DNA from: Pseudomonas sp. P8_229
GTDB lineage: Bacteria > Pseudomonadota > Gammaproteobacteria > Pseudomonadales > Pseudomonadaceae
NCBI RefSeq assembly: GCF_034008635.1
Contig: NZ_CP125378.1
Span: 1,354,001-1,418,000 of the forward strand
Direction: 5' to 3'
DNA length: 64,000 nt
The translations under genes and the position numbers were made by a program. Under the pieces are notes generated by a model. That model was not told the origin of the DNA. It was given only the letters and a program-made list of their open reading frames with translations, and did no database searches. This document shows positions 7,320 to 15,305 of the stretch, piece by piece; the stretch's first letter is position 1, and every line of letters begins with the position of its first letter.

Positions 7320-8669
7320 TCAGATGTCCACTGCCCGATGATTGAGGCGTTTGGCGGCGTACATCGCCTGGTCGGCATGCCGGAACAGTTGCTGTTCTTC
7401 GTGGCCATGTTCGGGATAGCGGGCCACGCCGATGCTCGGTTCGATGTGCAGGTTGTGGCCGTCAAGGCGCATCGGTTGTACCAGCACCTGTCGGATCTTT
7501 ACGGCCACGCTGTCGGCATCTTCGGCGGCGTGCACGCTGTGCAGCAGCACCACGAATTCGTCGCCACCAATGCGCGCCACGGTATCGGTCTCGCGCACGC
7601 AGCCCTTGAGCCGACTCGCCACCGTCTGCAACAGCATGTCGCCGACCGCATGGCCGAAGGTGTCGTTGACCTGCTTGAAGCGATCCAGATCGACGTACAG
7701 CAGCGCCATGTTTCCCGAGGCTTCACGGGCACCGGCCAGCGCCGCCTTGAGTCGGTCTTTCAACAGTTCGCGATTGGGCAACTGGGTCAGTTGATCGTAC
7801 TGCGCCATGCGCCGCAGCCGCGCGTGCAACTGCTGGCGCTCGATGGCGGTGGCGACCTGGGCACAGACGTATTGCAGCAGTTCCTTGTCCTGTTCGGTGT
7901 AACGCTCACCACCCGGCAGGCTTTTGACGATCAGCGCGCCGATGGTGCCGTTTTTCGAGTTCAGCGGCACGCCGAGCCAGCACGGTGAGTCCTGACCGGC
8001 CACCAGTGCGGCGAAGTCGGGCGGGGAATCGGGGCTGTCCGGTGTCAGCAGAATCGGCTGGCCGCTGCGGATCACTTCCGCGCACAGGCGGCCGGTGACG
8101 GTGCCCGGTCGCTCGGGCTGCAATTCGTGATCGTCGACGTGATACGGAAAATTCAGCTGCGCGCAGTGTTCGTCGTACAGCGCCACGGAAAAGTTCAGCG
8201 CCGGTAGCCATTCGCCGATGATCAGGTGAATGCGCTTGAACAGCGCCAGCAGGTCTTCGGCGACGTGCGCCGCTTCGGAAATCGCGTACAACGCCGCCTG
8301 TCGTGATTCGGCCTGCTTGCGTTCGGTGATGTCGCGGGCTACGGCGATGCGCAGTTGATCGACCTCCGACCAACGCGCCGACCACAGAATGTGTGCGATG
8401 CGGCCGTCCTTGCGCACGTAGCGGTTTTCAAAGTTGTGTTTGGGTTCGCCGCCCATGATGTCGTGGGCCGCCGCCAGGGTGCGCTGGCGGTCTGCCGGGT
8501 GCACCAGTTCGATCATCGGCCGGCCGATCAACTCGTCAGGCGTGTAACCGAAAATGCGCTCGCAGGCGGCACTGACAAAAACGAAACGCCCCTGTTTGTC
8601 CACCGCACAGACGGCGTCCAGCAACAGGTCCATATAACTCGCCAGCGGCGCGGAATTTCGGCTTTCCAT
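7320..8669 (-). CDS. PAS-GAF-GGDEF diguanylate cyclase
   Basis: 449 residues, no membrane segment. Residues about 8-120 form a PAS domain with a PAC end (RYVRKDGRIAHILW, VARDITERKQAE). About 125-275 form a GAF domain. About 290-449 form a GGDEF domain with the intact active site RIGGDEF and, five residues before it, RETD, which fits the RxxD inhibitory site. It should make cyclic di-GMP in the cytoplasm and be product-inhibited. There is no EAL domain. No strong ribosome site precedes the ATG at 8669. The signal sensed is not deducible. Confidence 0.92.
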   Translation of the reverse strand: MESRNSAPLASYMDLLLDAVCAVDKQGRFVFVSAACERIFGYTPDELIGRPMIELVHPADRQRTLAAAHDIMGGEPKHNFENRYVRKDGRIAHILWSARWSEVDQLRIAVARDITERKQAESRQAALYAISEAAHVAEDLLALFKRIHLIIGEWLPALNFSVALYDEHCAQLNFPYHVDDHELQPERPGTVTGRLCAEVIRSGQPILLTPDSPDSPPDFAALVAGQDSPCWLGVPLNSKNGTIGALIVKSLPGGERYTEQDKELLQYVCAQVATAIERQQLHARLRRMAQYDQLTQLPNRELLKDRLKAALAGAREASGNMALLYVDLDRFKQVNDTFGHAVGDMLLQTVASRLKGCVRETDTVARIGGDEFVVLLHSVHAAEDADSVAVKIRQVLVQPMRLDGHNLHIEPSIGVARYPEHGHEEQQLFRHADQAMYAAKRLNHRAVDI

Positions 8670-8749
8670 GGTTCAGCGTAGGTGTCCGGGCAATGCAGCA
8701 ATGATCCACCATCCCTGACCCTTTTGATCGCGCATCCATGCTTTCAGCG

Positions 8750-9388
8750 TCAAGCCTTGTTCGGCAGCAATCCCGGCAGCGCATGCACCAGCGCGTTGAT
8801 CGCAAAACCGATGAACATCACCCCGCACAGGCGGGTGATCATCAGCTCATGGCGCTGATACAACGTGCGCACCCGGCGGGCGCCGACAACCCCGATCAAG
8901 ATAGCGTAAGCCAGCAATCCGCCGAGGAAGCTCAAGGCGATCAGCGCCGGCAGCATCGACCAGTTGAGCAGTTCAGCGCGGCTCGACAGCAGCGCGGTAA
9001 AGGTCGCGACCGCCACCGGGTAGGCCTTGGGGTTGGTCAGGCCGAACAGGATACCGTGCCAGAACGGCTGACGCGCCGCGCCCTGGGGCTGATCATCGCC
9101 GCGTCGCTGGGCCCGCACCGCCCGCCAGCCGAGCCAGAACAGGTACAAACCGCTGAGCACGCCGAGCACATCAAACGCGGTGCTGCCGATTTCCCGGGCG
9201 CCGACAATCGCAATCAACGCGGTGCTGCACCAGACCACATCGCCGAGCAGGTGCCCACAGAGAAAACCCGCCCCGGCCCGCCGCCCGCGCGCCGCGCCGA
9301 TGCCGAACACCGCCAGCACGCCCGGCCCCGGCGTGATGCCATAGATGAAACCCGAGGCCAGAACGGCCATAAGCAGCGATGGAGTCAT
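8750..9388 (-). CDS. LysE/RhtB family amino acid exporter
   Basis: 212 residues with six predicted membrane segments. The family signature ITPGPGVLAVFGIGAARGRRAG is near the N terminus, and FGLTNPKAYPVAVATF is in the fourth segment region. Proteins of this family expel amino acids such as homoserine, threonine or lysine; the substrate cannot be told. The ATG at 9388 follows CAGG. It is separated by 60 bases from fosA, on the same strand. Confidence 0.88.
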   Translation of the reverse strand: MTPSLLMAVLASGFIYGITPGPGVLAVFGIGAARGRRAGAGFLCGHLLGDVVWCSTALIAIVGAREIGSTAFDVLGVLSGLYLFWLGWRAVRAQRRGDDQPQGAARQPFWHGILFGLTNPKAYPVAVATFTALLSSRAELLNWSMLPALIALSFLGGLLAYAILIGVVGARRVRTLYQRHELMITRLCGVMFIGFAINALVHALPGLLPNKA

Positions 9389-9448
9389 GAAATACCTGCA
9401 GGCGCCAGTACAAATGATGGCCAGTCTATATCAGCGCAATGTGTCTGT

Positions 9449-9865
9449 TCACGACTCGTCGTAAAAACGCATGCCCGCGTACGGTTTCAACCGACAGGCT
9501 GCCAGTCGCGACGCCAGACCGCCGACGTGGGCTTCGAGCTTGTGCCCGTCCGGGTCAAGGAAGTAGAACGACGCACCTTCGCTGCGGTTGTCGCGCCATT
9601 CCTGCACGTTCGCCGCTTTCAGCTGTTCTACGAACCGCGAAAAATCCGCTTGATCGAGACTGAAGGCGTAATGGGTGTAGTCGACGGATGGCTCGGCAGT
9701 GCGCTGCGCATCCAGCGACAGACACAACCACAGCCCCGGCAACGACAGATAGGCACCGGCGTTCCACGTGGCCTCGACGCGCAGATTCAGCACCTCGCGA
9801 TAGAACGCCAGGCTGCGCGGCAAGTCGCTGACAGCGAGGGTCAGGTGGTTGAGGCCGATGAGCAT
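9449..9865 (-). CDS. fosA: FosA fosfomycin glutathione transferase
   Basis: 138 residues of the vicinal oxygen chelate fold. It matches chromosomal Pseudomonas FosA closely: [13 protein letters not shown] with metal ligand His7, VDYTHYAF with His65, and HKLEAHVGG with Glu111. [16 protein letters not shown] is the substrate and potassium loop. The enzyme opens the epoxide of fosfomycin with glutathione in a Mn/K-dependent reaction. Its start lies only three bases after the stop of the secreted hypothetical gene upstream, so the two are probably co-transcribed. Confidence 0.94.
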   Translation of the reverse strand: MLIGLNHLTLAVSDLPRSLAFYREVLNLRVEATWNAGAYLSLPGLWLCLSLDAQRTAEPSVDYTHYAFSLDQADFSRFVEQLKAANVQEWRDNRSEGASFYFLDPDGHKLEAHVGGLASRLAACRLKPYAGMRFYDES

Positions 9866-9868
9866 GAG

Positions 9869-10585
9869 TCAGTAACCTCTGAGGTCTTCGGGGACGTTGT
9901 ACTGCTGGCCATCGTAGGTCAGGGTGATCTGTTTTTTCTTCAGCTCGGTGGTGTTCGAAACGCACTGACTGCCGGATTGGGTGTTTTTCATTTTACTGCC
10001 ACTGGTGGTGACGATCAGATCGGCGAATCCATTGTGGCTCGATGGAGCGATCTCGAGTGTCCTGCGGATTTTTTTGCTGTAGCCCTCGCAGTTATTCACG
10101 AACTCACCGTTGTCCTTGAAGACCACCAGGCCCTCAAGCACCGGGCGCAGGCTGTCACCCTCGCGCACATACAGCGCCAGATCGGTTTTCTCGTAGGGAA
10201 TGGCCTGGGAACTGTGCACGAATTTCGCTCGCAGCCCAAAAGCCCGGACGTCCGGCGTCAGGCGGTAGCGCGCTGTATCGATGCGCACATCATCCAGACG
10301 CACGGCATCTGAGTTGTAGGCGCCCGGCTTATGGTAAGTGGCGATCGGTTTGGCGTTGCTGGCATTGAGAATCGCCAGATCCAGATCGAACGTCCCGGCA
10401 TCGTCACCGCCGGAATCGGCCAGGTAGGTGGATTTGACCGAAATCGCCTGACTCGGGAACGCCGGCCAGACGTTGCAGCGCGACATGGATTTGCCGTCGA
10501 AACTCTTGGTGGTGCAGGCGGCCTGGGCGTGGGTGGTGATGGCCAGCAATGCGCAAGCCAAGAGGAACGTGTTTCTGCAGGTCAT
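9869..10585 (-). CDS. Secreted hypothetical protein in operon with fosA
   Basis: 238 residues, with AAGGAAG before the ATG at 10585. A signal peptide covers about residues 1-22 (NTFLLACALLAITTHAQA, cleavage before ACTTK). The mature part is beta-rich and has several cysteines (CTTKSFDGKSMSRC, NNCEGY, SQC) that may form disulfides in the periplasm. I do not recognise the family. Its close spacing to fosA is the only functional context. Confidence 0.75.
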   Translation of the reverse strand: MTCRNTFLLACALLAITTHAQAACTTKSFDGKSMSRCNVWPAFPSQAISVKSTYLADSGGDDAGTFDLDLAILNASNAKPIATYHKPGAYNSDAVRLDDVRIDTARYRLTPDVRAFGLRAKFVHSSQAIPYEKTDLALYVREGDSLRPVLEGLVVFKDNGEFVNNCEGYSKKIRRTLEIAPSSHNGFADLIVTTSGSKMKNTQSGSQCVSNTTELKKKQITLTYDGQQYNVPEDLRGY

Positions 10586-10652
10586 GTTTCTTCCTTGATA
10601 AATGTCTGGTGCCCTGCTGTTGGACGAATGGCACGCGGCCCAAGTATGACGC

Positions 10653-10681
10653 TGTAGTATGTTGCACTACAAATCACTACA
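10653..10681 (+). promoter_or_regulatory. Probable operator of the RHH/RelE toxin-antitoxin operon
   Basis: A perfect 6-6 palindrome, TGTAGT-N7-ACTACA (10653-10671), is followed by a third half-site, ACTACA, at 10676-10681, exactly 10 bases after the previous ACTACA. Helically phased half-sites just before the antitoxin start (10693) are what a ribbon-helix-helix autorepressor would bind. Confidence 0.6.
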
Positions 10682-10692
10682 CCGAGACCATC

Positions 10693-10932
10693 ATGTCCGT
10701 CATGTCATTGCGTCTTCCCGATGAAATTGCCGACACCCTTGCCAACCTCGCCAAGGCGACCGGGCGTAGCAAGTCTTATCTGGCGGTGGATGCGCTTCGC
10801 GAGTATCTCGCGCGCGAAGCCTGGCAAATCGAAGAGATCCAGCAAGCGTTGAAAGAAGCCGACGCCGGAGACTTCACGTCTGCCGATGAAGTCAGGGCCA
10901 TCGCCAACAAATGGAATGCCAATGCGCGTTGA
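10693..10932 (+). CDS. Ribbon-helix-helix antitoxin (CopG/RelB-like)
   Basis: 79 residues. The N-terminal MSVMSLRLPDEIADTLANLAKATGRSKSYLAVDALREYLARE is a ribbon-helix-helix DNA-binding domain; the C-terminal helix (AWQIEEIQQALKEADAGDFTSADEVRAIANKW) would wrap the toxin. The stop overlaps the toxin start by 11 bases. It resembles the antitoxins paired with ParE/RelE toxins. It probably binds the palindrome just upstream and represses the operon. Confidence 0.9.
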   Translation: MSVMSLRLPDEIADTLANLAKATGRSKSYLAVDALREYLAREAWQIEEIQQALKEADAGDFTSADEVRAIANKWNANAR

Positions 10933-11206
10933 GTGGCTACGTACCGCTCTAAAGAATCTCGATGACGAAGCGGCCTACATCGCGATTGAAAATCCGAAAG
11001 CTACTTCAGAGTTCGCCCAGGCCATCCTCGACTGCGTCGATCATCTCACCCGATTTCCTGCTTCCGGACGCGAGGGGCGTCTGGCAGGAACAAGAGAATG
11101 CGCGCTACCTGATCGCCCCTATCTGATTCCATACCGGGTTCGTCAGGGCCGACTCCAGGTTCTGCGCATATTCCATACTCGCCGGCTTCCTCCCAGCATG
11201 TGGTAA
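10922..11206 (+). CDS. RelE/ParE superfamily toxin
   Basis: 94 residues beginning inside the antitoxin gene (ATG at 10922). RVEWLRTALKNLDDEAAYIAIENPKATSEFAQAILDCVDHL, FPASGREGRLAGTRECALPDRPYLIPYRVRQGRLQVLRIFHTRRLPP has the layout of the ParE/RelE fold, with the terminal LRIFHTRRLPP strand. Whether it targets gyrase or ribosome-bound mRNA cannot be decided from sequence. Antitoxin-first order with overlap implies translational coupling. Confidence 0.9.
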   Translation: MRVEWLRTALKNLDDEAAYIAIENPKATSEFAQAILDCVDHLTRFPASGREGRLAGTRECALPDRPYLIPYRVRQGRLQVLRIFHTRRLPPSMW

Positions 11207-11213
11207 TGGATAC

Positions 11214-12128
11214 TCAAGTATCACTCCTCATCCCCTCCTCAATCCTGCGATTCAACCAGTTCAATGCCTGATCCGCCCCCCGCCGCTTGTGCCACGCCAA
11301 CACAAAGGTGAACGGCGCGATCTCGAACGGTGGCGGCAGCACAATCAATTCCTGCAGTTCGATCTCACGCACGCTACGCGACGACACGGTGAGGATCAGA
11401 TCCGTACCGCTGATCAACTGCGGCGCGACGTTCCAGTGCGGCAGGCTGATGGCGACGCGGCGGCGTTCGCGCAATGAGGTCAACGCCCGTTCGATTTCCG
11501 GGGTGCCGCTGCCACGCATTTCCAGCAAGACGTGCGGGCGCGACAGGTAAGTCGGCAGGTCCAGAACCCCATCGGCCGGCAAGGTACGGCGATCCAGCAG
11601 ACAGACGTAGCGCTCCTCGAACAGCAGCGTGCTGCGCAGTTCATTGGGCATTTCCGGAAACACCCCGGCGGCCACATCGATATCGCCGTTGAGCACGCCT
11701 TCGAGCATGCCTTCGCGGCTGGCGTGACTGATTAGCAGGTCAATGCCCGGCGCTTCGCGGCGCAGGGTGCGGATCAGCCCGGGGAGGATGATTGCCGCAC
11801 CGTAGTCGGACATCGCCAGGCGAAAGGTTCGCCGCGCATGGGCCGGATCGAAGGTGTTTGGCGCCAGCAGCGATTGCACCTGCGCCAGCGCTTCGGCCAG
11901 CGGCGCGATCAGTTCCAGCGCTCGTGCGGTGGGCACCAGGGTCGAGCCGGCGCGCACCAGCAGTGGATCGCCGAGCACCTCGCGCAAGCGCGCCAGCGCA
12001 TGGCTGACCGCCGGTTGACTGAGGTGCAGACGCTCGGCGGCACGGGTGACGTGTTGCTCGCTGAGCAAGGCGTCGAGGATCACCAGCAGGTTGAGATCGA
12101 TACGGCGCAGATCATTCATCTTGTGCAT
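11214..12128 (-). CDS. LysR-type transcriptional regulator
   Basis: 304 residues. The N-terminal winged helix-turn-helix has LLVILDALLSEQHVTRAAERLHLSQPAVSHALARLREVLGDPLLVR, and the remainder is a periplasmic-binding-like effector domain (RRTFRLAMSDYGAAIILPGLI). It belongs to the NodD/LeuO-like branch by its N terminus. It is divergent from a DUF606 transporter gene 77 bases away, which it probably controls. The start could be M1 or M4 (MHKMND). Confidence 0.88.
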   Translation of the reverse strand: MHKMNDLRRIDLNLLVILDALLSEQHVTRAAERLHLSQPAVSHALARLREVLGDPLLVRAGSTLVPTARALELIAPLAEALAQVQSLLAPNTFDPAHARRTFRLAMSDYGAAIILPGLIRTLRREAPGIDLLISHASREGMLEGVLNGDIDVAAGVFPEMPNELRSTLLFEERYVCLLDRRTLPADGVLDLPTYLSRPHVLLEMRGSGTPEIERALTSLRERRRVAISLPHWNVAPQLISGTDLILTVSSRSVREIELQELIVLPPPFEIAPFTFVLAWHKRRGADQALNWLNRRIEEGMRSDT

Positions 12129-12205
12129 GTTCTGGATGACAAAACGGAATTTAAATCTGCGCGACGAATACCTTAGAGTCCAGCAAAACCTGTTGGAGAT
12201 TGATC

Positions 12206-12694
12206 ATGAGTACGTTGCAGTGGGCCGGTCTGTTACTGCTGGCCGCGTTTGCCGGGGCGGTGGTGCCATTCCAGAGCGCGATCAACAGCAATCTGGCGCG
12301 GGGGCTTGGACATCCGCTATGGGCGACCCTGGCCTCGCTGCTGGTCAGTGTGTTGGTGCTGTTGCCGGTGATTCTGGCGTTGCGCCTGCCACTGCCGTCG
12401 CTGGGCTTTTTCAGCAAGGCGCCGCTGTGGATGTGGGCCGGTGGTGCATTCGGCGTGTGTTTTGTGGCGCTGGCAGTGATGCTGTTGCCAAGGCTTGGGG
12501 CATCGGGGTTTGTCGCGCTGGCGCTGGCCGGGCAGGTGATCGCTTCAATGGTTCTGGATCACTTCGGATTGTTTGGACTGGTGGAGAAACAGTTGACGGT
12601 GTCGCGGGTGTTGGGGGCGTTGCTGCTGATTGGCGGGGTGGTGTTGATTCAGTTTGGTGGGGTGTTTGAGAGGAATGGGGTGACTGTTGGCTAA
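12206..12694 (+). CDS. DMT-superfamily DUF606 (YdcZ-like) inner membrane transporter
   Basis: 162 residues, with GTTGGAG before the ATG at 12206. There are five hydrophobic segments. The N-terminal AGAVVPFQSAINSNLARGLGHPLWATLASLLVS is characteristic of DUF606 (PF04657), half-size members of the drug/metabolite transporter superfamily that probably work as dimers. The substrate is unknown. Divergent from the LysR gene, its probable regulator. Confidence 0.86.
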   Translation: MSTLQWAGLLLLAAFAGAVVPFQSAINSNLARGLGHPLWATLASLLVSVLVLLPVILALRLPLPSLGFFSKAPLWMWAGGAFGVCFVALAVMLLPRLGASGFVALALAGQVIASMVLDHFGLFGLVEKQLTVSRVLGALLLIGGVVLIQFGGVFERNGVTVG

Positions 12695-12724
12695 TCCAGA
12701 TAGTTACTCAATATCTGGAAGTCA

Positions 12725-12795
12725 GCCATCGCGAGCAGGCTCTCTCCTACAGTTGAAATGCGTCCCCCTGTAGGAGTGAGCCTGCTCGCGATGGC
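12725..12795. repeat. REP element (TAGGAGTGAGCCTGCTCGCGAT subtype)
   Basis: Inverted arms GCCATCGCGAGCAGGCTC and GAGCCTGCTCGCGATGGC enclose a 30-base spacer. It lies between the converging transporter gene and the alcohol dehydrogenase. Confidence 0.9.
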
Positions 12796-12843
12796 GTCAG
12801 AACTGACGCTGCAAATCTCAGAACTTGTCGAGGCTGCCCCCTT

Positions 12844-13992
12844 TCAAAACGCGTTGCGGAAAATCTCCTCGATCTGCCGCTGATCCGCCGCCCGTGGATT
12901 GGTCAGGCCGCACGCATCTTTCAGCGCGTTGGTGGCGAGCACCGGGATGTCAGTGAGCTTGGCGCCGAGTTCGCGCAGACCACCAGGAATGTCGACGTCC
13001 CTGGCCAGGCAACGGATCGCGTTGATCGCCGCCTGAGCGCCCTCCTCCGGACTGAAACCACGAGTGTCCGCGCCCATCGCATGGGCCACATCGGTCAGGC
13101 GCTCGGCACACACCTGTGCGTTGAAGGTCTGTACATGCGGCAGCAGCACGGCATTGCACACGCCATGCGGCAAGTCGTAGAAACCGCCCAACTGGTGCGC
13201 CATCGCGTGCACGTAGCCGAGGGACGCATTGTTGAACGCCATGCCGGCGAGGAACTGCGCATAGGCCATGTTCTCCCGCGCTGCGAGGTCGCTGCCGTCG
13301 CGCACGGCCAGGCGCAGGTTGTTGCTGATCAGGGTCATCGCCTTCAGCGCGCAGGCGTCGGTGATCGGGTTGGCGGCGGTCGAGACGTAGGCCTCGATGG
13401 CGTGGGTCAACGCGTCCATGCCGGTGGCGGCGGTCAGGCTCTTGGGCATGGCGACCATCAGTGCCGGGTCGTTGACCGACAGCAGTGGCGTGACGTTGCG
13501 GTCGACGATCGCCATTTTCACGTGGCGCGATTCGTCGGTGATGATGCAAAAGCGGGTCATCTCGCTGGCGGTACCGGCGGTGGTGTTAATGGCAATCAGC
13601 GGCAGTTGCGGCTTGCTCGATTGATCGACGCCTTCGTAATCGCGGATCTGCCCGCCGTTGGTCGCACACAGGGCAATGCCCTTGGCGCAGTCATGGGGCG
13701 AGCCGCCGCCCAGCGACACCACGAAATCGCAGCGGCTTTCCTTGAGCAACCCCAATCCGGATTCGACGTTGGCAATGCTCGGGTTCGGCTTGGCGCCATC
13801 GAAAATCACCGAGTCGATGTCCTGCATCGCCAGCTTCTCGGCGAGCATGGACGCCACACCGGCCTTGGCCAGCCCCGCGTCGGTGACGATCAGCGCCTTG
13901 CGAAAACCATAATTGCGGATCGCAACCATGGCCTCGTCGAGGCATCCGTTACCCATGATGTTTACCGCCGGAATGAAAAAGGTGCTGCTCAT
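12844..13992 (-). CDS. yiaY: Iron-dependent (group III) alcohol dehydrogenase, YiaY-like
   Basis: 382 residues from the ATG at 13992, preceded by AGGAG; a longer open frame upstream has no ribosome site. NAD-binding [11 protein letters not shown] (about residue 95), [16 protein letters not shown], and the iron ligands in [13 protein letters not shown] and [28 protein letters not shown] are all present. The family oxidises or reduces primary alcohols, 1,2-propanediol or threonine, depending on the member; YiaY/ErcA is the nearest group by sequence. It is monocistronic. Confidence 0.88.
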   Translation of the reverse strand: MSSTFFIPAVNIMGNGCLDEAMVAIRNYGFRKALIVTDAGLAKAGVASMLAEKLAMQDIDSVIFDGAKPNPSIANVESGLGLLKESRCDFVVSLGGGSPHDCAKGIALCATNGGQIRDYEGVDQSSKPQLPLIAINTTAGTASEMTRFCIITDESRHVKMAIVDRNVTPLLSVNDPALMVAMPKSLTAATGMDALTHAIEAYVSTAANPITDACALKAMTLISNNLRLAVRDGSDLAARENMAYAQFLAGMAFNNASLGYVHAMAHQLGGFYDLPHGVCNAVLLPHVQTFNAQVCAERLTDVAHAMGADTRGFSPEEGAQAAINAIRCLARDVDIPGGLRELGAKLTDIPVLATNALKDACGLTNPRAADQRQIEEIFRNAF

Positions 13993-14145
13993 GTGCGTCT
14001 CCTGACTAGGGCCGAATCGACTGCTCCGATACGGCGGATGCACACAGGATCGACCGATCAGTCACCACCGATGTTGATCTGGCTCAATGCCCGCTCGTGA
14101 TAAAGTCGCCGCCCATCCACCCTTTGTTTTGAGACTTCCCACGCA

Positions 14146-15165
14146 ATGACCGATTTTCTCGATGTCGACGCCAGCCTTGAAGACTGGAACACCTTGCGCG
14201 CCGCGACCGAGTTCAACGGGTTGCTGGTAGGCAATGGCGCCAGCCGCGCGGTGTGGGACGACTTCGGCTACGACTCGCTGTTCGAAAACGCCCGCACCGT
14301 GGAAGAGAAACCGCTGAGCCCGTCGGAACTGAGCGTGTTCGACGCAATGCAGACGCGCAGCTTCGAGCAGGTGCTCGGCGCGCTGAAAACCACCAGCAAG
14401 GTGAACAAGGCGCTGGCCGTCAGCTCGGCCGCACCACGCAATCGCTACTACGCGATCAAGGAAGCGCTGATCAACACCGTGCACGCCGTGCACATCCCGT
14501 GGCGGCTGGTGCAGGCCTCGACGCTGGCAACGTTGAATGAAGAACTGGCGCGCTATCGCACGGTATTCACCAGCAATTACGACCTGCTCAACTATTGGGC
14601 GCTGCAGCACAACAGCGAAGCCATCGACGATCTGTTCAATGGCCCCAATTCCAGTTTCGATCTGAGCGAAAGTGCCACGGTCAAACCGCGTTTGCTGTAC
14701 CTGCACGGCGGCCTGCACCTGGTGCGCAATCAGGACGGCACCGCCCGCAAACTGACCTCGACCGAAGGCACCCTGCTCGGCAGCTTTGCGATCAACAACA
14801 CGATCAAGACCCTGGATGACGTGCCGCTGTTCGTCACCGAAGGACCGAGCGAGGACAAGCTCAAGACCATCCGCAGTTCGGATTATCTGTCGTTCTGCCA
14901 TGAGCAATTATTGGGTCATGGCGACAGCCTGTGCATCTTCGGCCACGCCTTGGGTGAACAGGACGCGCACATTGTTCGGGCACTGCGACTGGCAAAACCT
15001 GCGACGGTGGCGATCTCGATTTATCCGCGCAGTGGGGCGTTCATTCAGCATCAGAAACGCCATTACGCCAAGGTGTTCGAAGGAACCGGGGTCGAGTTGC
15101 GGTTCTTTGATTCGAAGACGCATGCGCTGGGGAGCCCGAAGTTGTCTGTTCCCGTCGAGATTTAG
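14146..15165 (+). CDS. DUF4917 family protein with SIR2-like NAD-binding motifs
   Basis: 339 residues, cytoplasmic. I assign it to DUF4917 from memory. The motif order resembles SIR2-type NAD hydrolases: a glycine loop LLVGNGAS (about residues 26-33), VFTSNYDLLNYWAL with Asn144, LLYLHGGLHL with His187, and a late CIFGHALGEQDAHIVRAL that resembles the GxSxxDxHI box of SIR2 proteins in antiphage systems. Asn and His are the two catalytic positions in SIR2. It is monocistronic, with no second defence gene next to it. The role is unknown; NADase activity is an inference. Confidence 0.7.
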   Translation: MTDFLDVDASLEDWNTLRAATEFNGLLVGNGASRAVWDDFGYDSLFENARTVEEKPLSPSELSVFDAMQTRSFEQVLGALKTTSKVNKALAVSSAAPRNRYYAIKEALINTVHAVHIPWRLVQASTLATLNEELARYRTVFTSNYDLLNYWALQHNSEAIDDLFNGPNSSFDLSESATVKPRLLYLHGGLHLVRNQDGTARKLTSTEGTLLGSFAINNTIKTLDDVPLFVTEGPSEDKLKTIRSSDYLSFCHEQLLGHGDSLCIFGHALGEQDAHIVRALRLAKPATVAISIYPRSGAFIQHQKRHYAKVFEGTGVELRFFDSKTHALGSPKLSVPVEI

Positions 15166-15182
15166 CGGCGAGGTTTGTGAGG

Positions 15183-15279
15183 CCATCGCGAGCAAGCCCG
15201 CTCCCACAAGGTTCGGCGTTGAACAGTGGATTTGTGTAGGACATCAATCACGGTGAGAGCGGGCTTGTTCGCGAAGGGA
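15183..15279. repeat. REP element, one arm degenerate
   Basis: The left arm is CATCGCGAGCAAGCCCGCTC and the right arm is GAGAGCGGGCTTGTTCGCGAAG. The right arm has a C-to-T change in the core and the ends do not match, so this copy is decaying. It lies between convergent genes. Confidence 0.75.
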
Positions 15280-15305
15280 CCGGTAATGCCACCGATCCTG
15301 TCGGA

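Noticed and set aside
9449..9865. fosA as a recently acquired resistance gene
   Set aside because: Base composition equals its neighbours, no mobile element is nearby, and fosA is a normal chromosomal gene in many pseudomonads.
13081..14100. Long open frame on the plus strand opposite the alcohol dehydrogenase
   Set aside because: It is an antisense shadow in high-GC DNA: the residues are His/Arg/Gln-rich with no family likeness, and the minus strand encodes a clear enzyme.
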